Assembly (NCBI RefSeq): GCF_019890635.1
Contig: NZ_JAIOAB010000027.1
Span: 24,891 to 88,890, forward strand
Origin: Streptomyces sennicomposti
Lineage (GTDB): Bacteria > Actinomycetota > Actinomycetes > Streptomycetales > Streptomycetaceae
Length of the DNA: 64,000 nt
Direction: 5' to 3'
Shown: piece by piece, positions 35,641-43,078 of the stretch
How positions within the stretch are numbered: the first letter of the stretch is position 1
Layout of the letters: each line of letters begins with the position of its first letter
The notes under the pieces: generated by a model
Database searches by the model: none
Told to the model about the DNA's origin: nothing
What the model saw: only the letters and a program-made list of their open reading frames with translations
Translations under genes and position numbers: made by a program

Positions 35641-36030
35641 TCACATGCCGGGGACGGCGGCGCTCTCCATCAGCCCGCTCACCTCGGTGCCGGGCGGGGT
35701 CAGCAGGAAGACGTTGCGGTCGACCCGGTGCATCCCGCTCGCCAGGCCGAACACAACGCCCGTGCTGAAGTCCAGGATGCGCTTGGCGACCTCGCCCTCG
35801 GCGCCCGTGAGGTCCAGCAGCACCGGAATCCCCGCCATCAGCGTCTCGGCGACGTCGCGCGCGTCCGCGAACACGTTGACCCGGAGGACGACGAAGCGGC
35901 GGCGCATCTCCGTCGCCGCTTCCGGCAGGGCGCGGTGGTCCACCGCGGACGGCCATGAGTCGCGGCCGCGCAGCGGCACGACCTGGGCGAGCCCTTCCCA
36001 CTGTTCATCGGTGACATCGTGGCTGTTCAC
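35641..36030 (-). CDS. sflB: SepF-like cell-division protein (SflB-like)
   Basis: 129 residues with a full SepF domain (residues about 40-125: RFVVLRVNVFADARDVAETL, MAGIPVLLDLTGAEGEVAKRILDFSTGVVFGL, VDRNVFLLTPP). It lacks the N-terminal membrane-binding helix and long linker of canonical SepF. Streptomyces have SepF plus two short paralogues, SflA and SflB, which restrain FtsZ and DivIVA positioning. Position beside the AAA/MazG/DUF6099 block matches SflB as I remember it. GTG 36030 is supported by GGGGGGAG five bases upstream and gives MNSHDVTDEQW. Confidence 0.82.
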   Translation of the reverse strand: MNSHDVTDEQWEGLAQVVPLRGRDSWPSAVDHRALPEAATEMRRRFVVLRVNVFADARDVAETLMAGIPVLLDLTGAEGEVAKRILDFSTGVVFGLASGMHRVDRNVFLLTPPGTEVSGLMESAAVPGM

Positions 36031-36100
36031 CGGCTCCCCCCGATCTGCCTCGCACTCATCGCCTGCACCAGCCAATTCTTACGCCATGTCACCTGTTCGG

Positions 36101-36120
36101 CCCAACAGCGACACGTTGGG
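36101..36120. promoter_or_regulatory. Inverted repeat before the SepF-like gene
   Basis: CCCAAC (36101-36106), 8 bases, GTTGGG (36115-36120), with outer GTTCG and CGAAC arms giving further symmetry. It is 71 bases upstream of the SepF-like start codon. Confidence 0.4.
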
Positions 36121-36199
36121 CGACGAACACGAGGCGAACGTCACGCCCGCCCCCGGACGCCTGCCCCGTCCCCCGGAGGCCATCCCCGCCCCCGGCGAA

Positions 36200-36375
36200 T
36201 CCGGCCGGCCTGCGGAGGGACCGGCCGGCGGAGGGACCGGCCGGCGTGCGGACGGGACCGGACGGCCTGCGGACGGAGAACGTGGCCTGCGGACGGAGGG
36301 GGCGCCCTGCCGACGGACGGGCGGGCTGCGGACGAGAGGGGCGGGCTGCGGACGGAGGGGGCGGGCAAGGGGTGC
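36200..36375. repeat. Tandem repeat between divergent sepF-like and MFS genes
   Basis: About ten imperfect copies of GGCCTGCGGACGGA (14-20 bases), including two exact GGAGGGACCGGCCGGC copies at 36210-36245. It fills most of the divergent gap up to the MFS promoter; no gene is seen. Confidence 0.6.
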
Positions 36376-36401
36376 GGCGGGAGCCGGGTGCGCGGTGCGG
36401 G

Positions 36402-36414
36402 GATAATCCGTGGG
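36402..36414 (+). promoter_or_regulatory. -10 box for a probably leaderless MFS transcript
   Basis: GATAAT (36402-36407) is a near-consensus -10 element ending 6 bases before the GTG start at 36414. Transcription would begin at or next to the start codon, giving a leaderless mRNA. No ribosome site is present, which fits. Confidence 0.5.
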
Positions 36415-37736
36415 TGAGTCCCCTTCGCCTGCCCGCCCGCCCCGCCCGCCTCGCTCGTCCCGCGTGGGCGGGACGCAACTACACGCTGCTGACCGCCGCC
36501 GCCGTCGTGTCCGGCCTCGGCAGTTCCGGTGCGCTGGTGGCGGGGGCCTTCGCGGTGCTCGCCGTCGGGGGCTCGGCGACCGACGTGGGACTGGTGGCGG
36601 CCGCCCGGACGGTGCCGTTGATCGTGTTTCTGCTGGTCGGCGGTGCGCTGGCGGACCGGCTGCCCCGGCACCGGGTGATGGTCGCGGCCAACGCGCTCAA
36701 CTGCGTCTCGCAGGCCCTGTTCGCCGTACTGGTGCTGACCGGCTCGGCACAGGTGTGGCAGATGGCGGCGCTGTCCGCGCTGGGCGGCACCGGTCAGGCG
36801 TTCTTCTCCCCCGCCGCCGAGGGGATGGTGCTGGCCACGGTCTCCGGGAGCCGGTCGGGGCGCGCCTTCGCCGTCTTCCGGATGGGGGTGAACGGCGCGG
36901 GCATCCTCGGCACCGGGCTCGGCGGCGCGCTGGTCGCGGTGGCCGGGCCGGGGTGGGTGCTGGCGATCGACGCGGCGGCCTTCGCGGTGGCGGGTGCGCT
37001 GCGCGCCTTCCTCGACGTGCGCGGGATGCCCGAGCGGCGGGGCGGCGCCGGGCTGTTCGCGGATCTGCGGGACGGCTGGCGCGAGGTGGTCGGCCGTCCC
37101 TGGCTGTGGTCGATCGTGCTGCAGTTCTCCGTGGTGAACGCGATGGTCGCGGCGGCCGAGACGGTCTACGGCCCGCTGGTCGCGCGGGAGCGGCTGGGCG
37201 GACCGCAGCCCTGGGGGCTCGCGCTGTCCGCCTTCGGGGTGGGCACGGTGCTCGGCGGGCTGCTGATGACCCGCTGGGCGCCGCGGCGGATGCTGCTGGT
37301 GGGGGTGCTCGCGGTGCTGCCGCTGGCGCTGCCGTCCGCCGCGCTGGCGGTGCCGGTGCCGGCGCCCGCGCTGGTGGCGGTGATGCTGGCGACCGGGGTG
37401 AGCGTCGAGGTGTTCGCGGTGGCGTGGATGTCGGCGCTGCACCAGGAGGTGCCGGAGGAGAAGTTCTCCCGGGTGTCGTCGTACGACTGGCTGGGCTCGA
37501 TCTCGTTGGTGCCGCTGGCGACGGCGGCGGCCGGTCCGGTGCAGAACGCGGTGGGCCGCCCGGCCGCGCTGTGGGGCTGCTCGGCGCTGGTGCTGCTGCT
37601 GACACTTGCGGTGCTGTGCGTCCCGGACGTACGGCGCCTGACCCGCCGTACGGAACCGCCGGAGGCCGGGTACGGTACGGGCCCGGTCATGGAGGCGACG
37701 GCGGCGGGGCCGGGCGGGCCGGTCACGTCCGTATGA
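36414..37736 (+). CDS. MFS transporter (drug/siderophore-exporter type)
   Basis: 440-residue membrane protein with about 12 hydrophobic segments. The early AGRNYTLLTAAAVVSGLGSSGALVAGAFAVL and the A-loop VGGALADRLPRHRVMVAAN (motif A variant) place it in the MFS_3/EntS-like group of exporters. FFSPAAEGMVLATV and the motif-C-like GAGILGTGLGG support an efflux role. The substrate is unknown. GTG 36414 gives MSPLRLPARPARL and lies 6 bases after a -10 box; no ribosome site, so probably leaderless. A perfect hairpin follows. Confidence 0.86.
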   Translation: MSPLRLPARPARLARPAWAGRNYTLLTAAAVVSGLGSSGALVAGAFAVLAVGGSATDVGLVAAARTVPLIVFLLVGGALADRLPRHRVMVAANALNCVSQALFAVLVLTGSAQVWQMAALSALGGTGQAFFSPAAEGMVLATVSGSRSGRAFAVFRMGVNGAGILGTGLGGALVAVAGPGWVLAIDAAAFAVAGALRAFLDVRGMPERRGGAGLFADLRDGWREVVGRPWLWSIVLQFSVVNAMVAAAETVYGPLVARERLGGPQPWGLALSAFGVGTVLGGLLMTRWAPRRMLLVGVLAVLPLALPSAALAVPVPAPALVAVMLATGVSVEVFAVAWMSALHQEVPEEKFSRVSSYDWLGSISLVPLATAAAGPVQNAVGRPAALWGCSALVLLLTLAVLCVPDVRRLTRRTEPPEAGYGTGPVMEATAAGPGGPVTSV

Positions 37737-37752
37737 CGTGCCGGACGGGCGA

Positions 37753-37792
37753 CACGTGTGACGCGGCGGCCGGGACCGCGGCGTCACACGTG
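37753..37792. terminator. 12-bp perfect hairpin, bidirectional
   Basis: CACGTGTGACGC (37753-37764), 16 bases, GCGTCACACGTG (37781-37792), between the converging MFS and esterase genes. Confidence 0.7.
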
Positions 37793-37829
37793 GGTGTGCT
37801 CCGTGAGCGGCACGGGTGTGCCGGGGCGG

Positions 37830-38147
37830 TCAGTTCGCCGTGCAGGTGACCGTGGGCCAGGTCCAGGAGCCGTTCGTCTGGATGGTCACACCCCAGTTGT
37901 TGCCACTGCCGTTCGGCTTCGCCGACAACACCTGCGCACTCGGATAACTCGCGCTCACGTTCCACGTCGCGAGCACCTTCTCCGGCGACGGCACGTTCAT
38001 CGTCACCGTCCAGTTACTCGACCCGCTCACCGACACGTTCAGGTTGTACCGGTCACCCCACTGCTGCCCCGCCGACAACGTCGCCGTACAACCACCACCC
38101 GTACCACCACCGCCACCGCCGGTTCCCCCGCCACCCGTGCCGCCGCC
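37830..38147. repeat. CBM2+linker direct repeat, copy in axeA
   Basis: 318 bases nearly identical (about 6 differences by eye) to 38930-39247, covering the CBM2 and Gly-rich linker codons of the two enzymes, in the same orientation. Confidence 0.9.
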
Positions 38148-38894
38148 GGTGGGGGCGACCGCGCGGCCGGTCTGCGGGGAGATCATGCCGGCGCACAGGC
38201 CCTTGGCCGCCAGCGTCTGCGCGATGCGCGGGATCGCCGCGAGGGTGTTGGCGGGCCACTCGTGCATCAGGATGATCTGGCCGTCGGTGAGCCGGCTGAC
38301 GGCCTGCACGATCGCGTCGGTGCTCGCGCCGTTCCAGTCCTGCGAGTCGACGTCCCAGATGATCTCGGTCAGACCGTACTTCGCCTCGACCGCCTTGAGC
38401 GTCGCGTTGGTCTCCCCGTACGGCGGCCGGAACAGCTTCGGTATGCCGCCGCCCGCGTTCGCGATGGCCTGCTGGGTGCGGGAGATCTCCGAGTCGATCT
38501 GCGCCTGGCTCTGCTGGGTGAGATGCGGGTGGGTGTAACTGTGGTCGCCGACCCACATGCCGGCGTCCACCTGCGCCTTGACCTGCGCCGGATAGGCTGC
38601 GGCGTACTGGCCCTCGTTGAACATGGTGGCCCGCAGGCCGTTCTGCCTCAGCGCGTTGAGCAGGGCCGGGGTGTGGTCGTTGGACGGGCCGTCGTCGAAG
38701 GTCAGCCCGACGTATCCGGTGCAGGCGGCGGCCGCCCGGGGCGCGTCGGCGGTCCTGAGTGCGGGGGCGGTCCGGGGCGCGGGGGCGGCCTGGCTCGGCG
38801 TGGCGCCGACGGTGGCGGCGCCGGTCACGGCGAGCGCCGCGACGGCCGCTCTCACGGCCCGGGCACGCGGCGACGGGTGTGCGGTAGCGCGCAT
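37830..38894 (-). CDS. axeA: Secreted CE4 polysaccharide deacetylase (acetylxylan esterase) with CBM2
   Basis: 354 residues: signal peptide (1-36, ending PSQA), CE4 NodB domain about 55-245 (LTFDDGPS with catalytic Asp and metal Asp, GDHSYTHPHLTQQS with the metal His pair, FRPPYGETN, LMHEWP), a pure Gly-Thr linker (GGGTGGGGTGGGGGG), and a CBM2 (CTATLSAGQQWGDRYNLNVS to the final Trp-rich SWTWPTVTCTAN). It removes acetyl groups from xylan; the layout equals S. lividans AxeA. It lies 35 bases downstream of the xylanase gene in one operon. ATG 38894 follows GAAGGAGGACCC. Its linker and CBM2 DNA is almost identical to that of the xylanase. Confidence 0.9.
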   Translation of the reverse strand: MRATAHPSPRARAVRAAVAALAVTGAATVGATPSQAAPAPRTAPALRTADAPRAAAACTGYVGLTFDDGPSNDHTPALLNALRQNGLRATMFNEGQYAAAYPAQVKAQVDAGMWVGDHSYTHPHLTQQSQAQIDSEISRTQQAIANAGGGIPKLFRPPYGETNATLKAVEAKYGLTEIIWDVDSQDWNGASTDAIVQAVSRLTDGQIILMHEWPANTLAAIPRIAQTLAAKGLCAGMISPQTGRAVAPTGGGTGGGGTGGGGGGTGGGCTATLSAGQQWGDRYNLNVSVSGSSNWTVTMNVPSPEKVLATWNVSASYPSAQVLSAKPNGSGNNWGVTIQTNGSWTWPTVTCTAN

Positions 38895-38929
38895 GGTAAG
38901 GGTCCTCCTTCGCGGGTCGTCGGGGGCGG

Positions 38930-39247
38930 TCAGTTGGCCGTGCAGGTGACCGTGGGCCAGGTCCAGGAGCCGTTCGTCTGGATGGTCACACCCCAGTTGT
39001 TGCCACTGCCGTTCGGCTTCGCCGACAACACCTGCGCACTCGGATAACTCGCGCTCACATTCCACGTCGCGAGCACCTTCTCCGGCGACGGCACGTTCAT
39101 CGTCACCGTCCAGTCGCTCGACCCGCTCACCGACACGTTCAGGTTGTACCGGTCACTCCACTGCTGCCCCGCCGACAACGTCGCCGTACAACCACCACCC
39201 GTACCACCACCGCCACCGCCGGTTCCCCCGCCGCCCGTGCCGCCGCC
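38930..39247. repeat. CBM2+linker direct repeat, copy in xylanase gene
   Basis: Partner of 37830-38147. Recombination between the two copies would delete the axeA coding region or make a chimera. Confidence 0.9.
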
Positions 39248-39949
39248 CGAACCGCCTTCGCTCACCGTGATGTTGGAGTTTCCGCTGCTCTGGTAGCCCT
39301 CGGTGGCGAGGATCATGTAGTTGAAGGCGCCGAGGTTCATGCCATGGGAGGCCCAGGCGTCGAAGTGGTTGCCGGTGGTGATGGTGCCGCCGGTCCGCTT
39401 GGACTGCCGTACGCTCCAGTACTGGTTGAAGGTCCTGGTGCCCTCGATGGAGGGGGCGTTGACCCGGGTCGTCTCGTAGATGTCGTAGGTGCCGCCGTCG
39501 CTGGTGACGGTGCCCTTGTAGGTGCCGGTGGGCCGGTAGGTGCCCCAGTTGTCGACGACGTAGTACTCGACCAGCGGGTTGGTCGTCCAGCCGTACAGCG
39601 CCAGGTAGGCGTTGCCGGACGGGTTGAAGCTGCCGGAGTAGCCGACCGCCTTGCGGCCGCCGGTGCTCCAGCCCTTGCCGGCCACGAAGTTGCCGCTGTT
39701 GGTCCAGGAGGTGCTGTAGTTGCCGCCGGAGCCGAGGTTCATGGAGGTCGAGCCGCCGCCGTCGGTCCAGAACGAGTAGTAGTAACCGTTGTTGGTGCCG
39801 GTCTGGTTCGAGGTGATGACCGTGTCGGCGCTCGCGGCGCCCGGCATCGCCAGGACGGCCAGGGCGAGCAGCGCGACGGCCCAAACGCTCCTGACGAGCA
39901 GTCTGAAGCGGCCTTCTTGCGGGTGGTTGAGCCGTACGAGTGCGTTCAT
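38930..39949 (-). CDS. xlnB: Secreted GH11 endo-1,4-beta-xylanase with CBM2
   Basis: 339 residues: long signal peptide with Arg residues ahead of the hydrophobic core (RFRLLVRSVWAVALLALAVLAM, cleavage after ASA at about 41), GH11 jelly roll 42-230, Gly-Thr linker and CBM2. The two catalytic Glu are in NPLVEYYVVDNWGTYRP (nucleophile) and YMILATEGYQSSG (acid/base). It cuts xylan internally with retention; the CBM2 anchors it to cellulose or xylan. Layout and axeA partner equal S. lividans XlnB. ATG 39949 follows GAGGAAGCAC. The upstream region carries several CGAAA/TTTCG elements. Confidence 0.93.
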   Translation of the reverse strand: MNALVRLNHPQEGRFRLLVRSVWAVALLALAVLAMPGAASADTVITSNQTGTNNGYYYSFWTDGGGSTSMNLGSGGNYSTSWTNSGNFVAGKGWSTGGRKAVGYSGSFNPSGNAYLALYGWTTNPLVEYYVVDNWGTYRPTGTYKGTVTSDGGTYDIYETTRVNAPSIEGTRTFNQYWSVRQSKRTGGTITTGNHFDAWASHGMNLGAFNYMILATEGYQSSGNSNITVSEGGSGGGTGGGGTGGGGGGTGGGCTATLSAGQQWSDRYNLNVSVSGSSDWTVTMNVPSPEKVLATWNVSASYPSAQVLSAKPNGSGNNWGVTIQTNGSWTWPTVTCTAN

Positions 39950-40072
39950 GTCCGTGCTTCCTCCTCGTGCGGGCAGGTGGGGGCGGGCAGCACGGCGGGC
40001 CCGTGAGGGCGGCGCCGGCGCCAGGAGGTGACGACGACCGAGTGTTGGCCCGCCCCTGTCGGGTGTCAACGG

Positions 40073-40120
40073 TTTCGGTAATTGTTTCGAAAGCTTCGCG
40101 ACCCGACGATTCGCTCGAAA
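40073..40120. promoter_or_regulatory. Candidate xylanase operator region (CGAAA/TTTCG motifs)
   Basis: GGTTTCGG, then TTTCGAAAGCTTCG (40085-40098) and TCGAAA (40115-40120). A further TTTCGAA is at 40225-40231. CGAAA-type inverted repeats upstream of Streptomyces xylanase genes are known repressor sites. Here they lie 125-170 bases before the xylanase start. Confidence 0.5.
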
Positions 40121-40247
40121 TGGCGTTACGCGCAGCTCAGTTGGGGCAGGACGGCGAATGCCGGCGCATCACATGGCGCGGTCTCCGATGCCTGGATCAT
40201 CGGCGCGCTGACGGCTTGCGAATGTTTCGAAGGCGATCCGCGACGGG

Positions 40248-40340
40248 CTGGTGGAACGTGGGCAGCCGGTGGAACGAGAACAGCCGACGGAACGGGGACC
40301 GCCGGTGGGACGACGAGAATGGCCGGTGGAACGAGAACGG
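40248..40340. repeat. 18-bp tandem repeat
   Basis: About five imperfect copies of GCCGGTGGAACGAGAACG between the xylanase promoter and the LPMO terminator. It can be read in frame on both strands (for example RWNENS/RRWDDEN), but no start, ribosome site or known domain supports a gene. Confidence 0.6.
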
Positions 40341-40376
40341 CCTCGGTCGACCCCCTTGGAGGGGTCGGCCGAGGCC
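40339..40376 (-). terminator. 16-bp hairpin after LPMO gene
   Basis: GGCCTCGGTCGACCCC (40339-40354) pairs with GGGGTCGGCCGAGGCC (40361-40376) with one G-U pair, 17 bases after the stop. Confidence 0.8.
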
Positions 40377-40393
40377 GGGTGTCGCCGGGACGG

Positions 40394-41143
40394 TCAGGCA
40401 GGGCAGGTTCCGAGGTCCTCCCAGACGCCCCACTCGCCGGTGGTGCCGGGCTTGTCGCCGGTCACCCACCACTTGGCGCGCCAGGTGTGGCCTCCGTAGG
40501 AGACGGTGTCGCCGCCGTTGTAGACACGTGCGGGGTCCCAGGCGGCCGCGGTGCAGGTGTCCGAGCCGCCGGTGCCGCCGCCGTCGCCTCCCCCGGTCCC
40601 GCCACCGCTGCCGCCGCCGTCACCGCCGCCGCCGATGACGACGTCGACGCAGGAGTAGAAGGCGTTGGCGGTGTCCGCGATGTTCCAGACGGCCAGGACC
40701 TTCTGACGGCCGGTGAAGCTCCCGAAGTCCACCTGCTGGCTGACGTCGGCGCCGGGCTGCGCGTTGTGGCCGTCGAACTCGGCGATCTTCTGGCCGCCGA
40801 TGAAGTACTGCCAGTTGGCGGTGGCGTGCCGGGCGGTGTTGTGCCAGGTGAACGTCGCCGAGGAGCCGACCGGCGTGGCTTTCCAGCCCTTGCTGTCGTC
40901 GTCCAGCTCGGCGTACTCCGCGTGGCCTCCGCTGCAGCTGAACAGGCCCTTGGGCCCTTCGACGCTCTGCGGCTCGTACTTGATCTGGCCGCAGGAGACG
41001 ACGCCCTCGGCGCACTGCTCCTGCCGGCTCGTGGGCAGCGTGACCCAGCCGTGGGCGCTGGCCGAGCTCGCGGGAAGGCTGACGGCGAGCACGGGCGCGG
41101 CCAGCGCGCCGATCACACAGGCCACCCGTCTTTTCGTGTTCAT
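40394..41143 (-). CDS. Secreted AA10 lytic polysaccharide monooxygenase with CBM5/12
   Basis: 249 residues: signal peptide 1-30 (cleavage SASA-HGWV). The mature AA10 domain starts with the copper-binding His (HGWVTLPTSRQEQC), with the second brace His in TFTWHNTARHATANW and DVVIG at its end. A Gly-rich linker (GGGDGGGSGGG) follows, then a C-terminal CBM5/12 (WDPARVYNGGDTVSYGGHTWRAKWW). It cleaves crystalline polysaccharide oxidatively. The CBM5/12 and two DasR boxes upstream point to chitin. ATG 41143 follows GGAGAG. It is monocistronic and ends in a strong hairpin. Confidence 0.92.
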   Translation of the reverse strand: MNTKRRVACVIGALAAPVLAVSLPASSASAHGWVTLPTSRQEQCAEGVVSCGQIKYEPQSVEGPKGLFSCSGGHAEYAELDDDSKGWKATPVGSSATFTWHNTARHATANWQYFIGGQKIAEFDGHNAQPGADVSQQVDFGSFTGRQKVLAVWNIADTANAFYSCVDVVIGGGGDGGGSGGGTGGGDGGGTGGSDTCTAAAWDPARVYNGGDTVSYGGHTWRAKWWVTGDKPGTTGEWGVWEDLGTCPA

Positions 41144-41218
41144 GCCATACCACTCTCCTCGATGGACCGGAGCCGGCGCCGCGCGGGAGTCGGCGCTCAC
41201 ACTCCGAAAGAAGGCGCA

Positions 41219-41253
41219 CAGGTCTAGACCTGCCCTGGACTTGGTCTAGACCA
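41219..41253. promoter_or_regulatory. Two DasR-responsive elements (dre)
   Basis: CAGGTCTAGACCTG (41219-41232) and TGGTCTAGACCA (41242-41253). The second is the exact core of the DasR box (TGGTCTAGACCA). DasR, the GntR-family sensor of GlcNAc-phosphates, represses chitinolytic genes in Streptomyces. The two boxes lie 76-110 bases before the LPMO start. Confidence 0.9.
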
Positions 41254-41351
41254 TACTCGGGGAGCGCACTCGGTCAAGGGGTTGGACAAGGCGAACTGCT
41301 CGTACGGGGCGGGGAGATGGGGCTTCAGGGCGCTGAGCGGGCGGTTCGCGG

Positions 41352-41880
41352 TCAGCCCGCCGCGAGCCGCCCGAGTCTCATCGCACGGGCGACCGCGGCC
41401 GTGCGGTCGGAGACGCCGAGTTTGCCGAAGCTACGCGGGTGGCGTCCGCGTGCGCGGCGACGATCCGCCGGGTGGCGTCCACGCCGTCCCCGCCGGGCAT
41501 CCTCAGGTCCATCGGCACGATGTCGGGCGGCAGCCGCGCGCACAGGGCGACGCCCTCGGGACCGGAGGAGGCGGTGCCGACGACCTCCGGGTCGGGCCGC
41601 CCGTCGAGCATGCGGCCCCGGTGGACGGGGTCGCCGGCGCGGTGAGGCCGGTGGACGGGGGACTCGCGGACGTCGGCCAGCGCCTCCTGGGCGGCCCGCG
41701 GCGCCACCACCTCGACGGCCGGCGGCAGCGGCCGGGGCGTACCCGTGACATGGACGTCCACGGCGATGCCGAGTTCCTGCGCCAGCCGTTCGCCGAGCCG
41801 CCGTACAGCCTCGTCCGGGCTTCCGCCCGCGGCGGCGCCCGCGGAGACGGCGGCTGCTTCCGCGGGTGGAGAAGGCGTAC
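41352..41880 (-). pseudogene. Ruined two-component system (histidine kinase and NarL-type regulator fragments)
   Basis: In one frame about 41870-41700 reads EAVRRLGERLAQELGIAVDV...RAAQEALADV, the HATPase start of a NarL-class sensor kinase. It is joined to LDGRPDPEVVGTASSGPEGVALCARLPPDIVPMDLRMPGGDGVD (receiver domain). The frame then shifts directly to FGKLGVSDRTAAVARAMRL, the end of a LuxR helix-turn-helix, with the stop at 41352. The kinase N-terminus, the kinase-regulator junction and about 110 receiver/linker/HTH residues are missing. This is a multiply deleted, frameshifted relic. Confidence 0.75.
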
Positions 41881-41939
41881 TTGCTGGAGATCGGCGCGTG
41901 GGCGCGTCCGGTGGATCGGCTGCCCCGTGCGGGAGGCCT

Positions 41940-42034
41940 CGTCGCCCTTTCGGGAAGTCCTCGCCTCGGATAGTCCTCGCCCTTTCAGGGAGCCCTTGGC
42001 TTTTGCGGGGGGTCCTTGGCTTTTCAGGGGGTCC
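41940..42034. repeat. Imperfect tandem repeat after the MerR-HEAT gene
   Basis: Copies of AGTCCTCGCC and CCTTGGCTTTTNNGGGGGGTCC follow one another. No gene; probably the 3' flank or terminator region of the MerR-HEAT gene (ends 42035). Confidence 0.5.
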
Positions 42035-43078
42035 TCAGGAAGTTCCGTCGTCCTCGTCCTCGTCGTCTGCGGAGCGCTCGGCGAGGGGCGTGAGGAAGGC
42101 CGAGGCGACGAGGGCGACGGCGCGGTCGTCGTCGTGGGTCAGCCGGCGCAGGATCTCCCGTACGGACGTCCCCGACAGCTCGACCAGTGCCTGGGTGAGA
42201 CGGATCCGCGTCGCGGAGTCCGCGGTGGGCGAGGCGAGCCGGCCGGCCAGCGCGGTCAGGACCCGGTCCGCGCACTCGGGGTCCCGGGACAGCAGGCCCA
42301 GGGTTTCCGCCGCCTCGACGTCGTGGTCCCCCTCGACCACCATCCCCACGAGCGCGGGAACGGCCGCGGTCTCGCCGCACCTGCCCAGCGCCAGAGCGGC
42401 GTGTCCGCGCACCGTCGGGTCCGGGTCCCCGAGCACGTCCGCGAGTGCCGCGGTCGCTCCCGGGGCCTCGGGCATCTCGGCGATCGCCAGCACCGCGCGC
42501 CGTCTGATGTCCACGTCCGCCGAGCGCAGTCCGGCGGCCAGTGACGCCACGGCGTCGCCGCCCGACCGGGCGAGCGCCCAGCGCAGGGCGCCGGCGACAT
42601 GGGGGTCGGACTCGGTCAGGACGGCCCCGGCCAGCAGTTCGGCGGGGACCGGGGCGCCCTCCGGCCGGGCCAGGACCGCCTGCTGCCTGCGGGCGGCGCT
42701 GGACGAGTCGAGCCCCTGCATGAGCGCGACGATGCGCAGGACGTCCGGCCAGCCGGCGGGCGCCGACGCGTCTACGGCGCGGAGCAGCCCGAGCAGTTCC
42801 CGTTCCCGCTCCAGGCGCTCTTCCGTCCGCCGGACGAGATCGCCGACCAGGGCGGACGCGGAGAAGCCCGGGTCCTCCAGCGCGCGTCCGATCTGCTTGA
42901 GCGAGAGGCCGAGGGAACGCAGGCTCTCCACGTGGAAGATCCTGCGGACGTCCCCGGCGGAGTACTCGCGGTAGCCGCCGACGGTGCGGCCGGTCGGCCG
43001 CACCAGCCCCAGGGCCTCGTAGTGCCGGAGCATCCGGGGGCTCACCCCCGAGCGACGGGCCACCTCGCCGATCAGCAC
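42035..43078 (-). CDS. MerR-type regulator fused to HEAT repeats
   Basis: 347 residues. Residues 1-75 are a MerR helix-turn-helix (MLIGEVARRSGVSPRMLRHYEALGLVRP, GGYREYSAGDVRRI). Residues 78-110 look like the dimerisation helix. Residues about 120-330 are repeated helical pairs of the HEAT/PBS-lyase kind (for example HVAGALRWALARSGGDAVASL, DIRRRAVLAIAEMPEAPGATAALADVL, TVRGHAALALGRCGETAAVPAL). The C-terminus is acidic (DDEDEDDGTS). HEAT repeats here replace the usual ligand domain, so the signal is probably a protein partner, for instance the HEAT protein encoded just upstream (7-base overlap). Confidence 0.85.
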   Translation of the reverse strand: MLIGEVARRSGVSPRMLRHYEALGLVRPTGRTVGGYREYSAGDVRRIFHVESLRSLGLSLKQIGRALEDPGFSASALVGDLVRRTEERLERERELLGLLRAVDASAPAGWPDVLRIVALMQGLDSSSAARRQQAVLARPEGAPVPAELLAGAVLTESDPHVAGALRWALARSGGDAVASLAAGLRSADVDIRRRAVLAIAEMPEAPGATAALADVLGDPDPTVRGHAALALGRCGETAAVPALVGMVVEGDHDVEAAETLGLLSRDPECADRVLTALAGRLASPTADSATRIRLTQALVELSGTSVREILRRLTHDDDRAVALVASAFLTPLAERSADDEDEDDGTS

